From an uncultured Oscillospiraceae bacterium (GTDB lineage: Bacteria; Bacillota; Clostridia; Oscillospirales; Oscillospiraceae), in contig CANQQU010000004.1 in assembly GCA_947626085.1 (NCBI GenBank), forward strand, positions 1 to 64,000: a stretch of 64,000 nt of DNA, given 5' to 3'. The notes under the pieces are model-generated. The model did no database searches, was not told the origin of the DNA, and was given only the letters and a program-made list of their open reading frames with translations. Positions 42,633 through 50,994 of the stretch are shown in pieces. The number at the start of each line of letters is the position of its first letter. Position 1 is the stretch's first letter. Both the position numbers and the translations under genes were made by a program.

Positions 42633-43617
42633 AAAAACCAGCGCGATCCTGCGCATTGTCCTGCTGAGCATCGTGATCCTCCTGCTGGCGGCGATTTTGG
42701 TGGTGGGCATCCTCACCAGCCGGAGCGGCTTCCTGTGGTCTTGGCGGGGGATCTCCTTTGATGAAGAGGGCTTCCAGCCCGCCGCCCACGGCACCCTCCC
42801 CGATTCCATGCGCCAGCCCGCCGGGACCCAGCCTCCCTCCAGCGGCCCCGCCGCCACGAATCCCGGAACCGCCACCACAACGCCCAACGCTTCCACGCCT
42901 CCCTCTCAGCCCCCTGCCGGCGGCAGCGATGGCAACGCTGTCACCGTGGAGGCGGTGAATAAAATCGAGATCGACTGGGCTTCCGGGTCCATCCAGATCT
43001 ATGTGGGCAGCGGAGATCAGATCGGATTCTCCGAGACCGGCAGCACGGCGGATGCCTATCCCATGACCTACCAGGTGAAAAACGGGGAGCTGGAGATCCA
43101 CTTCTGCCGCCCCGGCTTCAATCAGACGGTCCAGTCCAAGGACCTGGTGCTGGTCCTCCCCGCCGGATGGAACGGCCGGGAGCTGGAGATCAACGCCGCC
43201 CTGTCGGATCTCACCGTCACCGGCGTCACCTGCTCCGAGGTCTCCCTTTCCCTGGCCGCCGGGTCTGCCGATTTCCAGAACTGCGTCCTGGGGGAGCTGG
43301 AGTTGGACGCCGCCGCCAGTTCCCTGGCGTATACCGGGCAGCTGACCGAATTTTCCATGGACTCCGCCTCCGGCGGCGCGAATCTGGTCCTGACCAATGT
43401 TCCCAGAAGCATTGAAATGGACACCGCCTCCGGGGACCTGAACCTGACCCTTCCCGCCGGCGCGTCCTTTGACGCCAAGCTGGAGACCCTGTCCGGCGAC
43501 TTCACCTCCGATTTTTCCTTCACCGTCTCCGCTCGGGGCCGGTATCAGGCAGGCACCGGCGGCTGTCGGATCGAAATGGACTCCATGAGCGGAGATCTGA
43601 ACATTTATCAGGGCTAA
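42625..43617 (+). CDS. Membrane-anchored DUF4097 family beta-helical protein
   Basis: This 330-residue protein has one N-terminal transmembrane helix (ILRIVLLSIVILLLAAILVVGIL), a Pro/Thr/Ala-rich spacer (about 60-100), and an extracytoplasmic DUF4097 domain. The domain is made of short repeating beta strands such as IEIDWASGSIQIYVG, FSMDSASGGANLVLTN and IEMDTASGDLNLTLP. This is the LiaG-like adhesin fold seen in envelope-stress operons. It is the third gene of the padR operon. Confidence 0.87.
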   Translation: MSEKTSAILRIVLLSIVILLLAAILVVGILTSRSGFLWSWRGISFDEEGFQPAAHGTLPDSMRQPAGTQPPSSGPAATNPGTATTTPNASTPPSQPPAGGSDGNAVTVEAVNKIEIDWASGSIQIYVGSGDQIGFSETGSTADAYPMTYQVKNGELEIHFCRPGFNQTVQSKDLVLVLPAGWNGRELEINAALSDLTVTGVTCSEVSLSLAAGSADFQNCVLGELELDAAASSLAYTGQLTEFSMDSASGGANLVLTNVPRSIEMDTASGDLNLTLPAGASFDAKLETLSGDFTSDFSFTVSARGRYQAGTGGCRIEMDSMSGDLNIYQG

Positions 43618-43644
43618 ACAAAAGGATTGGACCCCGCGGAGCAG

Positions 43645-43688
43645 ATCCGGCCGGAGGCAGGCAGCGCCTGTTTCCCGGCCGGATTTTT
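43645..43688 (+). terminator. Terminator of the padR operon
   Basis: ATCCGGCCGG (43645-43654) pairs with CCGGCCGGAT (43675-43684), and TTTT follows. The 3' arm and tail resemble those at 45957 and 49945. Confidence 0.85.
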
Positions 43689-43728
43689 CAAGGATTAAAA
43701 GATAGCGCCATTTTTTTACGGTTTCGCG

Positions 43729-43757
43729 TGAACCTTTTGGCCCGGGCGAAAGTATAT
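43729..43757 (+). promoter_or_regulatory. ECF-type promoter upstream of the sigma factor gene
   Basis: TGAACC(TTTT) at 43729 and GTATAT at 43752-43757, 17 bases apart, resemble promoters read by ECF sigma factors (TGAAAC/GTATA types). It suggests autoregulation. Confidence 0.6.
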
Positions 43758-43780
43758 CTTGGCAAAGGGCGGTGAGGCGG

Positions 43781-44275
43781 TTGATCGACCAGTACATCCA
43801 GCAATATGGCCGGAGGCTGTACGGCCTATGTCGTTCGCTGTGCGCGGACCCATTTGACGCGGACGATCTATACCAGGAGACTTGGCTAAGGGCAGTTCAG
43901 TATCTACCCCAATATGACCCTGGCCGGGAATTTGAACCATGGCTTACCCGTATCTGCGTGAACACCTATCGAAGCACCCTGCGGCGGCTGGCCAAAAGTC
44001 CGCTGCTGGGCTTCTCCAACACGGAGGAAAAGGACCGGCTGCTCTCCTCCGTCCCCGCCCCGGAGGAACCGGACTATTCCCCATTGTATGAAGCGGTGGG
44101 CAAGCTGCCGGAAAAGCTGCGGCTGGCGGTGATCCTCTTCTATTTCCGGGGAGAGGACTTGATTTCGACCGCCCACATTTTGAAGATCCCAGTGGGGACG
44201 GTAAAATCCCGGCTGAATAAGGCCCGGAAACTTTTGAAGGAGGCGCTGACGAATGAAGACGGTCTTGGATTTTGA
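43781..44275 (+). CDS. ECF-type RNA polymerase sigma factor
   Basis: This 164-residue sigma-70 family protein has region 2 (GLCRSLCADPFDADDLYQETWLRAV) and region 4 (LPEKLRLAVILFYFRGEDLISTAHILKIPVGTVKSRLNKARKLL), the two-domain ECF layout. The TTG start at 43781 follows GGTGAGG. A GTG at 43772 would add three residues but lies too near its AAAGGG site. The gene overlaps the next membrane protein by 23 bases, as sigma/anti-sigma pairs often do. Confidence 0.92.
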   Translation: MIDQYIQQYGRRLYGLCRSLCADPFDADDLYQETWLRAVQYLPQYDPGREFEPWLTRICVNTYRSTLRRLAKSPLLGFSNTEEKDRLLSSVPAPEEPDYSPLYEAVGKLPEKLRLAVILFYFRGEDLISTAHILKIPVGTVKSRLNKARKLLKEALTNEDGLGF

Positions 44276-44540
44276 GCAATTTACCCCGCCCGCTCTGAAT
44301 GAGCGGCTTCTGCGGCGGGAATTGGAAAAGAGAACCCGGCGGCGGCGCACCATATTGCTGGCAATCGCCGGAGCGCTGTTCCAGGCGGTATTCCTTCTAC
44401 TGGGTCTGCTGTGCTGGAACGCCCTGCCCGCGCTTTCCCTGGTCTGCATTGGTTTCGCCATCGTTTCCACCGCTGGAAGCGGTGTAATCACCATCATCTA
44501 TACCCAGAAAGGAGGGGCTTCCTATGGCCGTGTTTTCTAG
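44253..44540 (+). CDS. Small two-helix membrane protein, possible anti-sigma partner
   Basis: This 95-residue protein has a charged N-terminal cytosolic part (about 1-32, ALNERLLRRELEKRTRRRR) and two transmembrane helices (TILLAIAGALFQAVFLLLGLLCW and LSLVCIGFAIVSTAGSGVITIIY). The frame starts inside the sigma gene and ends inside the next one. Topology and position suggest a membrane-tethered regulator of the sigma factor. There is no zinc-binding anti-sigma (HxxxCxxC) motif, so this is inference. Confidence 0.75.
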   Translation: MKTVLDFEQFTPPALNERLLRRELEKRTRRRRTILLAIAGALFQAVFLLLGLLCWNALPALSLVCIGFAIVSTAGSGVITIIYTQKGGASYGRVF

Positions 44541-45870
44541 AAGCACAATTTTGCTCCTTTTCGTATTCCTCGCGCTGCTCACGGTCCCCATTCTGATCGG
44601 CGTCTATGTCTACCGGGACGCCCGCCGCCGGGGCATGAACGCCGTGTTATGGACGCTGATCGCGGTGGTCTCCCCTGCCCTGATCGGTTTCATCATCTAT
44701 TTACTGGTGCGGGGGAATGATCCTGATCTGCGGTGTCCAAAGTGTCAAAGGGCAGTCGCGGAATCATACGCGGTGTGCCCCCACTGCGGCGCAAAGCTGC
44801 GCCCTGTCTGTCCAAAATGCTCCTTCCCGGTAGAGTCGGACTGGAAGGTATGCCCGAAATGCGCTACCCCGCTTGACGAAGCGGCGACGCGCTATACCCC
44901 GCCCCTGCGGCAGCGGGATACGGCGCTGCGTAACATTCTGATCGCCATTGTTGTGGTGCCGGTGGTCCTCATCGTGTTGGGCGTATGCGGCTTCATCGTA
45001 TCCGAGTCGATGGACGGCGGCTCCTGCACCCTGCGGGAGGTGACCTTTGACGAATACGATCAGAAGCAGACTTCCGAAACCGTGCGGGAGGCCGTACACA
45101 ACTGGCTGGGCAGCCTGGAGTTTCGTTCGGAACGGGCCTATGCCCTGAGATATGATGATTTCAACGATCTTGGCGCCGGCAACGAATACTATTATCTATT
45201 CTACATTCCCGATGGCGGTCAGTCCCCTTCCGCCAGCTTTGGAATCGATTCCGGCCTGTTTGGAACGACGCTGAACCTCCGCCTGGAGCGCACAGGAAAC
45301 AGCGGCACTCTGTACTGCGTGCAATCCAGCGCGGATCAACCGCCGGAGCCCCGGATCGTCTTGGGCGGGAGGCGCATCCGCTGCGAGGTCCAGGTGGTGG
45401 ACTATAATCCCACGTTGTTTTTCATCGAACCAAATTACGACCAGGCGGAGCCGGGGGCGGCGGAGCTGCCCGAACGGCTGTCGGTGGTAAAACTCGTGGG
45501 CAGCGCCATGGAGGACGCTACCGGGGGAACGGATTTGCCGGGTTCCGCCGCCGCCAGTGAAAACGCGGGCGTTGTCGAGATCGTGGACAGCGACCTGATG
45601 CGCAAGATCCTTTCCGCTATCGACCGTGGGGAGCGGGCGCCCATGGAGGAAATCCCGGATCACGATTTCAAAGAGGGTTTTGAAATTATCGTGGAATACC
45701 GGGTCCAAGAAAATCTGCTTTCACACCCGGAAATGGCGCGTCATCTGGTGTTTATGGAGGATGGAGTATGCTATCTGATCGACGACCGGGTGACAAATTC
45801 TGCCCATGGCAGCGCCTACCGGATCATGGAAGACGATTTTTATGGGCTCTTGGAAGACCTGTTCCAGTAA
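44524..45870 (+). CDS. Membrane protein with double zinc ribbon, unknown function
   Basis: This 448-residue protein has two N-terminal transmembrane helices (ILLLFVFLALLTVPILIGVYVY, VLWTLIAVVSPALIGFIIYLLV). Four CxxC pairs follow, forming two zinc ribbons (CPKC...CPHC and CPKC...CPKC, about 67-115). A third transmembrane helix comes at about 140-162 (ILIAIVVVPVVLIVLGVCGFIV). The remaining ~285 residues are probably extracellular, with no recognised domain. AAAGGAGGGG precedes the ATG. It is co-transcribed with the ECF sigma factor and may be its sensor or output. Confidence 0.82.
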   Translation: MAVFSRSTILLLFVFLALLTVPILIGVYVYRDARRRGMNAVLWTLIAVVSPALIGFIIYLLVRGNDPDLRCPKCQRAVAESYAVCPHCGAKLRPVCPKCSFPVESDWKVCPKCATPLDEAATRYTPPLRQRDTALRNILIAIVVVPVVLIVLGVCGFIVSESMDGGSCTLREVTFDEYDQKQTSETVREAVHNWLGSLEFRSERAYALRYDDFNDLGAGNEYYYLFYIPDGGQSPSASFGIDSGLFGTTLNLRLERTGNSGTLYCVQSSADQPPEPRIVLGGRRIRCEVQVVDYNPTLFFIEPNYDQAEPGAAELPERLSVVKLVGSAMEDATGGTDLPGSAAASENAGVVEIVDSDLMRKILSAIDRGERAPMEEIPDHDFKEGFEIIVEYRVQENLLSHPEMARHLVFMEDGVCYLIDDRVTNSAHGSAYRIMEDDFYGLLEDLFQ

Positions 45871-45874
45871 AAAC

Positions 45875-45957
45875 GCGCACCCCGCCAGCCCTTCCGCTGG
45901 CGGGGCGCTAAATCAAATGGCCGGAACGGGGGTTTTCACCCCTGTTCCGGCCGGATT
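45875..45957 (+). terminator. Two successive hairpins ending the sigma operon
   Basis: The first hairpin (45880-45889 with 45896-45905) has no T-run. The second (45919-45927 with 45944-45952, extended by G/C pairs) is followed by GGATTTTTCA and is a proper terminator. Confidence 0.8.
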
Positions 45958-45996
45958 TTTCAATGATCGATTGAAAAATTCTCTCTCAATGGGTTC

Positions 45997-46025
45997 TTGT
46001 TATTCCGCCAGGGCCATGCTATTAT
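45997..46025 (+). promoter_or_regulatory. Promoter for the XRE-ABC operon
   Basis: TTGTTA (45997-46002), 17 bases, TATTAT (46020-46025) with an extended TGC. Confidence 0.65.
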
Positions 46026-46046
46026 GGAGAAAAAGGAGGGAGTCCT

Positions 46047-46826
46047 ATGGAGCTTCGCATTGGAGAAAAAATTCGGTCCCTGCGGAAAGCACGGGACCTG
46101 TCCCAGGAGACCCTCGCCCAGGCCCTGGACGTGAGCTTCCAGGCGGTGAGCCGGTGGGAAAACGGGGCGGCCATGCCGGATATCGCCATGCTGCCGGCCC
46201 TGGCGGCGTTTTTTGGGGTGACCATGGACGAGCTGTTCGACTACAACCGCCTGGAGACCCAGCAGCGGGTGGAGGCGCTCTGCTCCCAGGCTGCCGAACT
46301 GCGGGAAAGCGACCCCGCCGGGGCGGAGCGGCTGCTGCGGGAGGGCCTGCGGCAGTACCCTTCCAACGAAATTCTGCTGAACAATTTGCTCTACACCCTC
46401 CGCAGCCCGGAGCGGGCGGAGGAAGTGGTATCGCTGTGCAAAACCCTGATCCAAGCGGCGACGCTGGATGAGGTAAAATATGACGCTCTGCGCATCCTGG
46501 CGGAGACCTATCATGAGATGGGCAAACAGAGTCTGGTAGAGCCCACCCTGGAGCAGATCCCGGAGATCTACTTCACAAAGCTGGAGCTGATGGCCGCCCT
46601 TTTGGAGGGAGAAACCGCCCGGGACGCCGCGTGCAGGCAGCTGCACATCAATCTGATCTCCACCGTGGAGCTGCTCCGTCGGCTCCAGGAAATCGGAACG
46701 CCGGAAGAGCGGGCCCAGGCCCGGCAGGTCCTGGAAAAAACGCTATCCGCCCTTCGGGAGGCAGTGGGGCCCCAAGAATGGGAAACGCCGTTTTTTGAGG
46801 AGGCCCGGGAGGCGCTGGAATCGTGA
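46047..46826 (+). CDS. XRE family transcriptional regulator with helical C-terminal domain
   Basis: This 259-residue protein opens with a Cro/CI-type helix-turn-helix (IGEKIRSLRKARDLSQETLAQALDVSFQAVSRWENGAAMPDIAMLPALAAFFGVTMDELF, residues 5-65). About 190 residues of helical, TPR-like sequence follow, of the sort that senses peptides or other effectors. AAAGGAGGGAG precedes the ATG. Its stop overlaps the first ABC exporter gene (GTGA), so it probably controls that exporter. Confidence 0.92.
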   Translation: MELRIGEKIRSLRKARDLSQETLAQALDVSFQAVSRWENGAAMPDIAMLPALAAFFGVTMDELFDYNRLETQQRVEALCSQAAELRESDPAGAERLLREGLRQYPSNEILLNNLLYTLRSPERAEEVVSLCKTLIQAATLDEVKYDALRILAETYHEMGKQSLVEPTLEQIPEIYFTKLELMAALLEGETARDAACRQLHINLISTVELLRRLQEIGTPEERAQARQVLEKTLSALREAVGPQEWETPFFEEAREALES

Positions 46827-48340
46827 AATCGTTCTTTTTCTCCTATTTTCGCCGGTCCTTTTGGGCCGGACTGGGTTGGGAGCTGGGCTGCTTCGGAATG
46901 GCGTTTGGCTGCTCCTTGCTGCTGAGCAGGCTGCTGGAGGCGGTCACAGCGGGCCTCCTGCCGGAAGTCGTCCCCCTGGCTCTGGCGACATTGGGGGCGC
47001 TGGCCCTGACCCTGGTCCCCCGGTACGGCCTGACCCTTTTCCGGGAACGGACCGCCCTGGTGGAGGCCCAGCGCTGCCGGGAAGCGCTGTACAGCCGGGT
47101 TTTGGATCTGACCCTCCCGGCGGCGGACGGCGGGCAGCTGGAGGTCCTGCTGGAAAAGGATCTTCCCCAGGTGGCGGAATACTATCAGCGGGCCCTGCCC
47201 GCCGGGATGGGAAGTATCACGATCACTCTCTGTGCTGGGGGCCTTCTCTGTCTGGCAAACTGGCAGGTAGGGCTGACGCTGTGCCTAATGGATCTGACCC
47301 AGCTGCTGCCGGTGATCGTCTACGAGGGCTGGGCCAAAAGAATCTACCAACGCACCCGCTCCGACGAAGAGGACTACTGCGCCTGGATGCTGGAGGGCCA
47401 CAACGGCCGCCGGACACTGAAGGCCTACGGCGCGGAAAATTGGTACATGGCCCGTTACCGGGAGAAATGTCGGGCGATCTGCCGCTCCGGCAGGCAGGCG
47501 GAGGAAGCCGGGGCGGTGGAACGAGTCCTCTACGCCGCCATCGACACCCTGCTGCGGTACGGAAGCCTTCTGGTGGTGGGCGCATTCATCCTGTCCGGCA
47601 CCTTGGCTGTGACCCAGGCGCCCCTCTTTCTGGTGCTGTCGGGGCATCTCTTTAACGCCATGGAGCCCATTTTTGACCTGCGGCTGGCCTCCATTGCCTG
47701 CCGGGAGGCCCAAGCGCGGCTGGCCTTTCGGGATCCGCCCATTGCGGGAAAGCCCAGCGCCGCGGTGCTGGCCGCAGAGGATATTCAAAAGTCCTTCGAC
47801 GGCAAGTCCGTTCTCCGAGGTGCGACCATCACCGTGAACTATGGGGACCGGATCTGGCTCCGGGGGGACAACGGCAGCGGAAAATCCACCCTGCTGTCCA
47901 TTTTGGCCGGGTGGATGGCCCCCGACGCGGGCCAGGTTCTGGCGGAAGGGCGAGAAAACTGGGCCTGCCTTCCTCAAACGGAGCCGGAGCTGACCCTGAC
48001 GGGCCGGGAAGTCCTTTCCGCCATCCCGGGGCTGGACTACGGAGCGCTGCAAAATGCCCTGAACGGTTTTCAGATTCGGCAGCTTCTGGACCGGCCTTTG
48101 GACCGGCTCTCCGGCGGGGAGCAGAAGAAGCTGTACCTGGCCGCCGCCCTGTCCAAAAAAGCCCCGGTCTTGCTGCTGGACGAGCCGGGAAATCACTTGG
48201 ACAGCGCCAGTCTGGAATTTCTGGCCGCACGGCTCCGGGAATATGAAGGAACGATTCTGCTTTGCGCCCACGGCGCGCTGCCGGCGTGGGGCCATACCCG
48301 CACGATCCGCATGGAAGGAGGGGTCTGCCATGAATACTGA
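46823..48340 (+). CDS. ABC exporter half-transporter (membrane plus ATPase), subunit 1
   Basis: This 505-residue protein has an N-terminal ABC-type transmembrane domain of about six helices (about 1-310) and a C-terminal ATPase with Walker A GDNGSGKST, signature LSGGEQKKLYLAAAL and Walker B LLLDEPGNHLD. The DEPGNHLD sequence differs from the usual DEATSSLD/DEPTNHLD by Gly. It starts with GTG on the stop of the regulator and overlaps the second half-transporter by 11 bases. A heterodimeric drug, peptide or lipid exporter is likely. The substrate is unknown. Confidence 0.9.
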   Translation: MKSFFFSYFRRSFWAGLGWELGCFGMAFGCSLLLSRLLEAVTAGLLPEVVPLALATLGALALTLVPRYGLTLFRERTALVEAQRCREALYSRVLDLTLPAADGGQLEVLLEKDLPQVAEYYQRALPAGMGSITITLCAGGLLCLANWQVGLTLCLMDLTQLLPVIVYEGWAKRIYQRTRSDEEDYCAWMLEGHNGRRTLKAYGAENWYMARYREKCRAICRSGRQAEEAGAVERVLYAAIDTLLRYGSLLVVGAFILSGTLAVTQAPLFLVLSGHLFNAMEPIFDLRLASIACREAQARLAFRDPPIAGKPSAAVLAAEDIQKSFDGKSVLRGATITVNYGDRIWLRGDNGSGKSTLLSILAGWMAPDAGQVLAEGRENWACLPQTEPELTLTGREVLSAIPGLDYGALQNALNGFQIRQLLDRPLDRLSGGEQKKLYLAAALSKKAPVLLLDEPGNHLDSASLEFLAARLREYEGTILLCAHGALPAWGHTRTIRMEGGVCHEY

Positions 48341-49901
48341 GCTCCGGCGGGACTGCCGCCGCTTCGCCGCCGTCCCGGCGGCGGCCATGCTGGTCCACCG
48401 ATTTCTGGACGCGGCGGCCCCCACCGTCACCGCCTATCTGATCGGGGACCTGGCCGACCGGCTCCTGGCCCTGGACCTGGCGGCCCTGTCCGGGCGGCTG
48501 CCCACCCTATTGGCCGCCCTGGCCATTCAGGTGGGGGCCGTGGCCCTGGCCCAGCTGGCGCTGAATCTGCTGCTGACCCGCTTTGGCTTCGCCTACGACG
48601 CCTTTTTAATGGAAAAATATATCCGTCTCCCCCTCTCCGTCTCCCAGACCGCCGACGCCGGAGAGGTGATGGAGCGGCTGGAGGAGGATTCGGCGGACTT
48701 TTGCTGGAACCAGGCCACCCTTCTCAGCTATCCCTGGGTCATTGGCCTCTACGCCGGGGTCTTCGCTTGGGCCATGGCAAAAAGCGGGTCGGGAGGCTGG
48801 TTCGCCCTGACCGTGCTGGCGCTGGCGGCCCTGCCCGTTCTCCGGGCGGCATGGACCGGGAAGCGCCAGGCCCAGCTGGAGGAGGCGGCGTCCGGCTATC
48901 AGGAGGGCCGGAAGCAGCGGCAGCAGGAGCTCTATTCCGCCCGCTTCTTCTCCAAGAGCTTCGGTCTGGAAACCTGCCTTGTGGAGCGGGAACAGCGGGC
49001 CTTTTCGGATGCCTGGGCCCAAATATTGAAACCCAGCATCCGCATGGAGGGCAGAAAAGCAGCCCTGGATTACCTGTGCGGCTACGGCGTCACCGCCGGG
49101 GCCGCGGCGGTGGGGGCGTTGCTCATCGCCCGGGGCAGTCTGACCATCGGCGCGCTGTTGGCGGGGCTTTTGACCATTCCCGCCGCCGAGAATTGCTTCC
49201 AGTATCTCCGGGACCTGCTGCTGGAGTGGCGCAGCCGGGAAAAATTCGACCGGCGGCTTGCCTTCTTCTACGCCGCCCCTGGGGAGGAGGCGCAAGGGTC
49301 CCAGAAGCTGGACCGTCTTGCCCTTCGTAGGGTCTCCTTTACCTATCCCAACGGAAAACAGGTCCTGCGGAATTTGAATTTTTCCATGGGAAAGGGTGAA
49401 AATTGCCGAATCGCCGGGCCCAACGGCTGCGGGAAGTCCGCCCTTCTTCTGATCCTGTCCGGTCTGCTGGTCCCCCAGGAGGGCGCCCTCCCCGCCCCGG
49501 CCCAGCTGCGGAAAAGCACCGCGTTGCTGGAGCAGGACGGCGCCCTGTTTTCCGGAACCATTTGGGAGAACCTCTTTGCTCCGGAAGCGCGGCGGCCGGA
49601 GGCTCGGGAGCTGCTGGCCCAGCTGGGCCTGAAACGGGAGCTGGACCAGGTCATCACCGCCCAGGGCGGCGACCTGTCCCCTGGGGAGCGAAAAAAGGTG
49701 CTTTTGGCCCGGGCTCTGCTGCGGGACGCGCCATTTTTGCTGCTGGACGAGCCGGGAAATCACTTAGACGAGGCCGGGAAAAGGGCCCTCCTGGCCCGGC
49801 TTGCCGGGCGGACCGGGGTGCTGGCCGTGTCCCACACGGCGTTTCCACTGCCGGGGCAGACGATTTTTCCTCTGGATGGACCGGAGGAACCGGAAAAATA
49901 A
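48330..49901 (+). CDS. ABC exporter half-transporter, subunit 2
   Basis: This 523-residue partner of the preceding gene has the same plan: membrane domain (about 1-320) and ATPase with Walker A GPNGCGKSA, signature LSPGERKKVLLARALL and Walker B LLLDEPGNHLD. The signature LSPGE and the Walker A Ala in place of Ser/Thr are non-canonical, which suggests an asymmetric heterodimer with one weaker ATP site. The ATG at 48330 follows AAGGAGGGG. The operon ends at a terminator. Confidence 0.9.
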   Translation: MNTELRRDCRRFAAVPAAAMLVHRFLDAAAPTVTAYLIGDLADRLLALDLAALSGRLPTLLAALAIQVGAVALAQLALNLLLTRFGFAYDAFLMEKYIRLPLSVSQTADAGEVMERLEEDSADFCWNQATLLSYPWVIGLYAGVFAWAMAKSGSGGWFALTVLALAALPVLRAAWTGKRQAQLEEAASGYQEGRKQRQQELYSARFFSKSFGLETCLVEREQRAFSDAWAQILKPSIRMEGRKAALDYLCGYGVTAGAAAVGALLIARGSLTIGALLAGLLTIPAAENCFQYLRDLLLEWRSREKFDRRLAFFYAAPGEEAQGSQKLDRLALRRVSFTYPNGKQVLRNLNFSMGKGENCRIAGPNGCGKSALLLILSGLLVPQEGALPAPAQLRKSTALLEQDGALFSGTIWENLFAPEARRPEARELLAQLGLKRELDQVITAQGGDLSPGERKKVLLARALLRDAPFLLLDEPGNHLDEAGKRALLARLAGRTGVLAVSHTAFPLPGQTIFPLDGPEEPEK

Positions 49902-49906
49902 AATTT

Positions 49907-49951
49907 CCGACCGAAATGTGGGTTTTCCCCATATTTCGGCCGGATTTTCAT
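49907..49951 (+). terminator. Terminator of the XRE-ABC operon
   Basis: Bases 49907-49922 pair with 49928-49943 (one mismatch, one G-U) around TTTTC, followed by ATTTTCATTT. Its tail resembles the terminators at 43688 and 45957. Confidence 0.8.
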
Positions 49952-49956
49952 TTCAA

Positions 49957-50679
49957 TTAAAACTCCCCTGCCGCGAACATGACGGCGGACAGGGCGCACA
50001 GCGGGGCGGTCTCACAGCGGAGAATGCGCCGGCCCAGAGTGCAAATCTCCAGCCCGGCCTCCCGGGCCTGATCCACCTCCGCCTCCGTCAGGCCCCCTTC
50101 CGGGCCGGTCATCAGACTGACGGTACACCAGGGGCCCTCCAGGGCCGCCCGGAGGGTCCGGGCTCGCTCGTTTTCATAAAAGAGAATGGCCTTATCCGCT
50201 TGGGCGGCCCGCGTCAACGCGTCCGCATAGCTTGAAAGCGTCACGATTTCCGGGATGACGCCCCTGCCCGACTGCTCCGCCGCCGAGGCGGCGATTTTCT
50301 GCCAACGCTCCCGTTTTTTCTCCAGGCTTTTCCCTTCGGGCCGGGAGACGCAGCGGGCTGTGGGAAAAGCTACGATCTCCGCCGCGCCCAGCTCCGTAGC
50401 CTTCTGAATGACATGCTCCAATTTATCGGCCTTGGGGTAGGCCATGTAGACGGCGGTCCGGACCTTTGCCTCGGCCTCCGATGCGGAACGGGCACGGACC
50501 ACCAAACTCACCCGGTCCGGGGCCAGATCGGTGACGGCGCAGAGGCATTCCGTCCCCCGCCCATCACAGACGGTGACCTCCTCCCCCAGCTTTAGACGCA
50601 GGACCTTAGCGTGGGCAGCGGCATCGCCGGTGAGGGTCAAAAAGGGGGCGGAAATATCGGGCAGGAAAAATCGGGGCAT
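49957..50679 (-). CDS. rsmE: 16S rRNA (uracil-1498-N3)-methyltransferase
   Basis: RsmE is the SPOUT-class enzyme that methylates U1498 of 16S rRNA. It has 240 residues. The N-terminal PUA-like part includes DAAAHAKVLRLKLGEEVTVCDGRG. The SPOUT part has KADKLEHVIQKATELGAAEIV, the SAM loop MTGPEGGLTEAEVD and LGRRILRCETAPLCALSAVM. AAAGGAG precedes the start. prmA, its common upstream neighbour, is missing; instead the AT-rich island begins, so this is probably the last ancestral gene in the window. Confidence 0.96.
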   Translation of the reverse strand: MPRFFLPDISAPFLTLTGDAAAHAKVLRLKLGEEVTVCDGRGTECLCAVTDLAPDRVSLVVRARSASEAEAKVRTAVYMAYPKADKLEHVIQKATELGAAEIVAFPTARCVSRPEGKSLEKKRERWQKIAASAAEQSGRGVIPEIVTLSSYADALTRAAQADKAILFYENERARTLRAALEGPWCTVSLMTGPEGGLTEAEVDQAREAGLEICTLGRRILRCETAPLCALSAVMFAAGEF

Positions 50680-50714
50680 GGGCGGCTGCTCCTTTCTCTT
50701 TTATAAAAACTGTC

Positions 50715-50747
50715 AAAAAGCGGCTGTTCCACTTCCATACTGCCGCT
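50715..50747 (-). terminator. Terminator-like hairpin in the rsmE 5' leader
   Basis: On the minus strand AGCGGC pairs with GCCGCT (50742-50747 with 50719-50724) and TTTTT follows. It lies between the promoter at 50779 and the gene. It may attenuate rsmE or be the leftover end of a lost upstream gene. Confidence 0.4.
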
Positions 50748-50778
50748 AAAGACAACCTTGATCCGCTCTTTGGACTTT

Positions 50779-50807
50779 ATTATAACGCATTCGAGGATTT
50801 GGCGCAA
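50779..50807 (-). promoter_or_regulatory. Promoter for rsmE
   Basis: On the minus strand, TTGCGC, 17 bases, TATAAT, about 100 bases before rsmE. Confidence 0.6.
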
Positions 50808-50965
50808 GATGGAGTCGTCAAATTTCATTGGGCGATTTTTCAGCCCGCCGGGGGCGTCCCAGAGCGCGTCACGGGTTCTCTTAAACGGCGCTTTCCAATT
50901 CCCCTGCTTTGCAACATATCATTGACAAATAAACAAATTGTTTTCGAGAAATTTGTATGGTCCCA

Positions 50966-50994
50966 TTGTAATATGTCGATTTTTGTGGTAGAAT
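50966..50994 (+). promoter_or_regulatory. Promoter upstream of the dynamin-HerA operon
   Basis: TTGTAA (50966-50971), 17 bases, TAGAAT (50989-50994) with an extended TGG. The leader to the first start codon would be about 230 bases. Confidence 0.65.
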
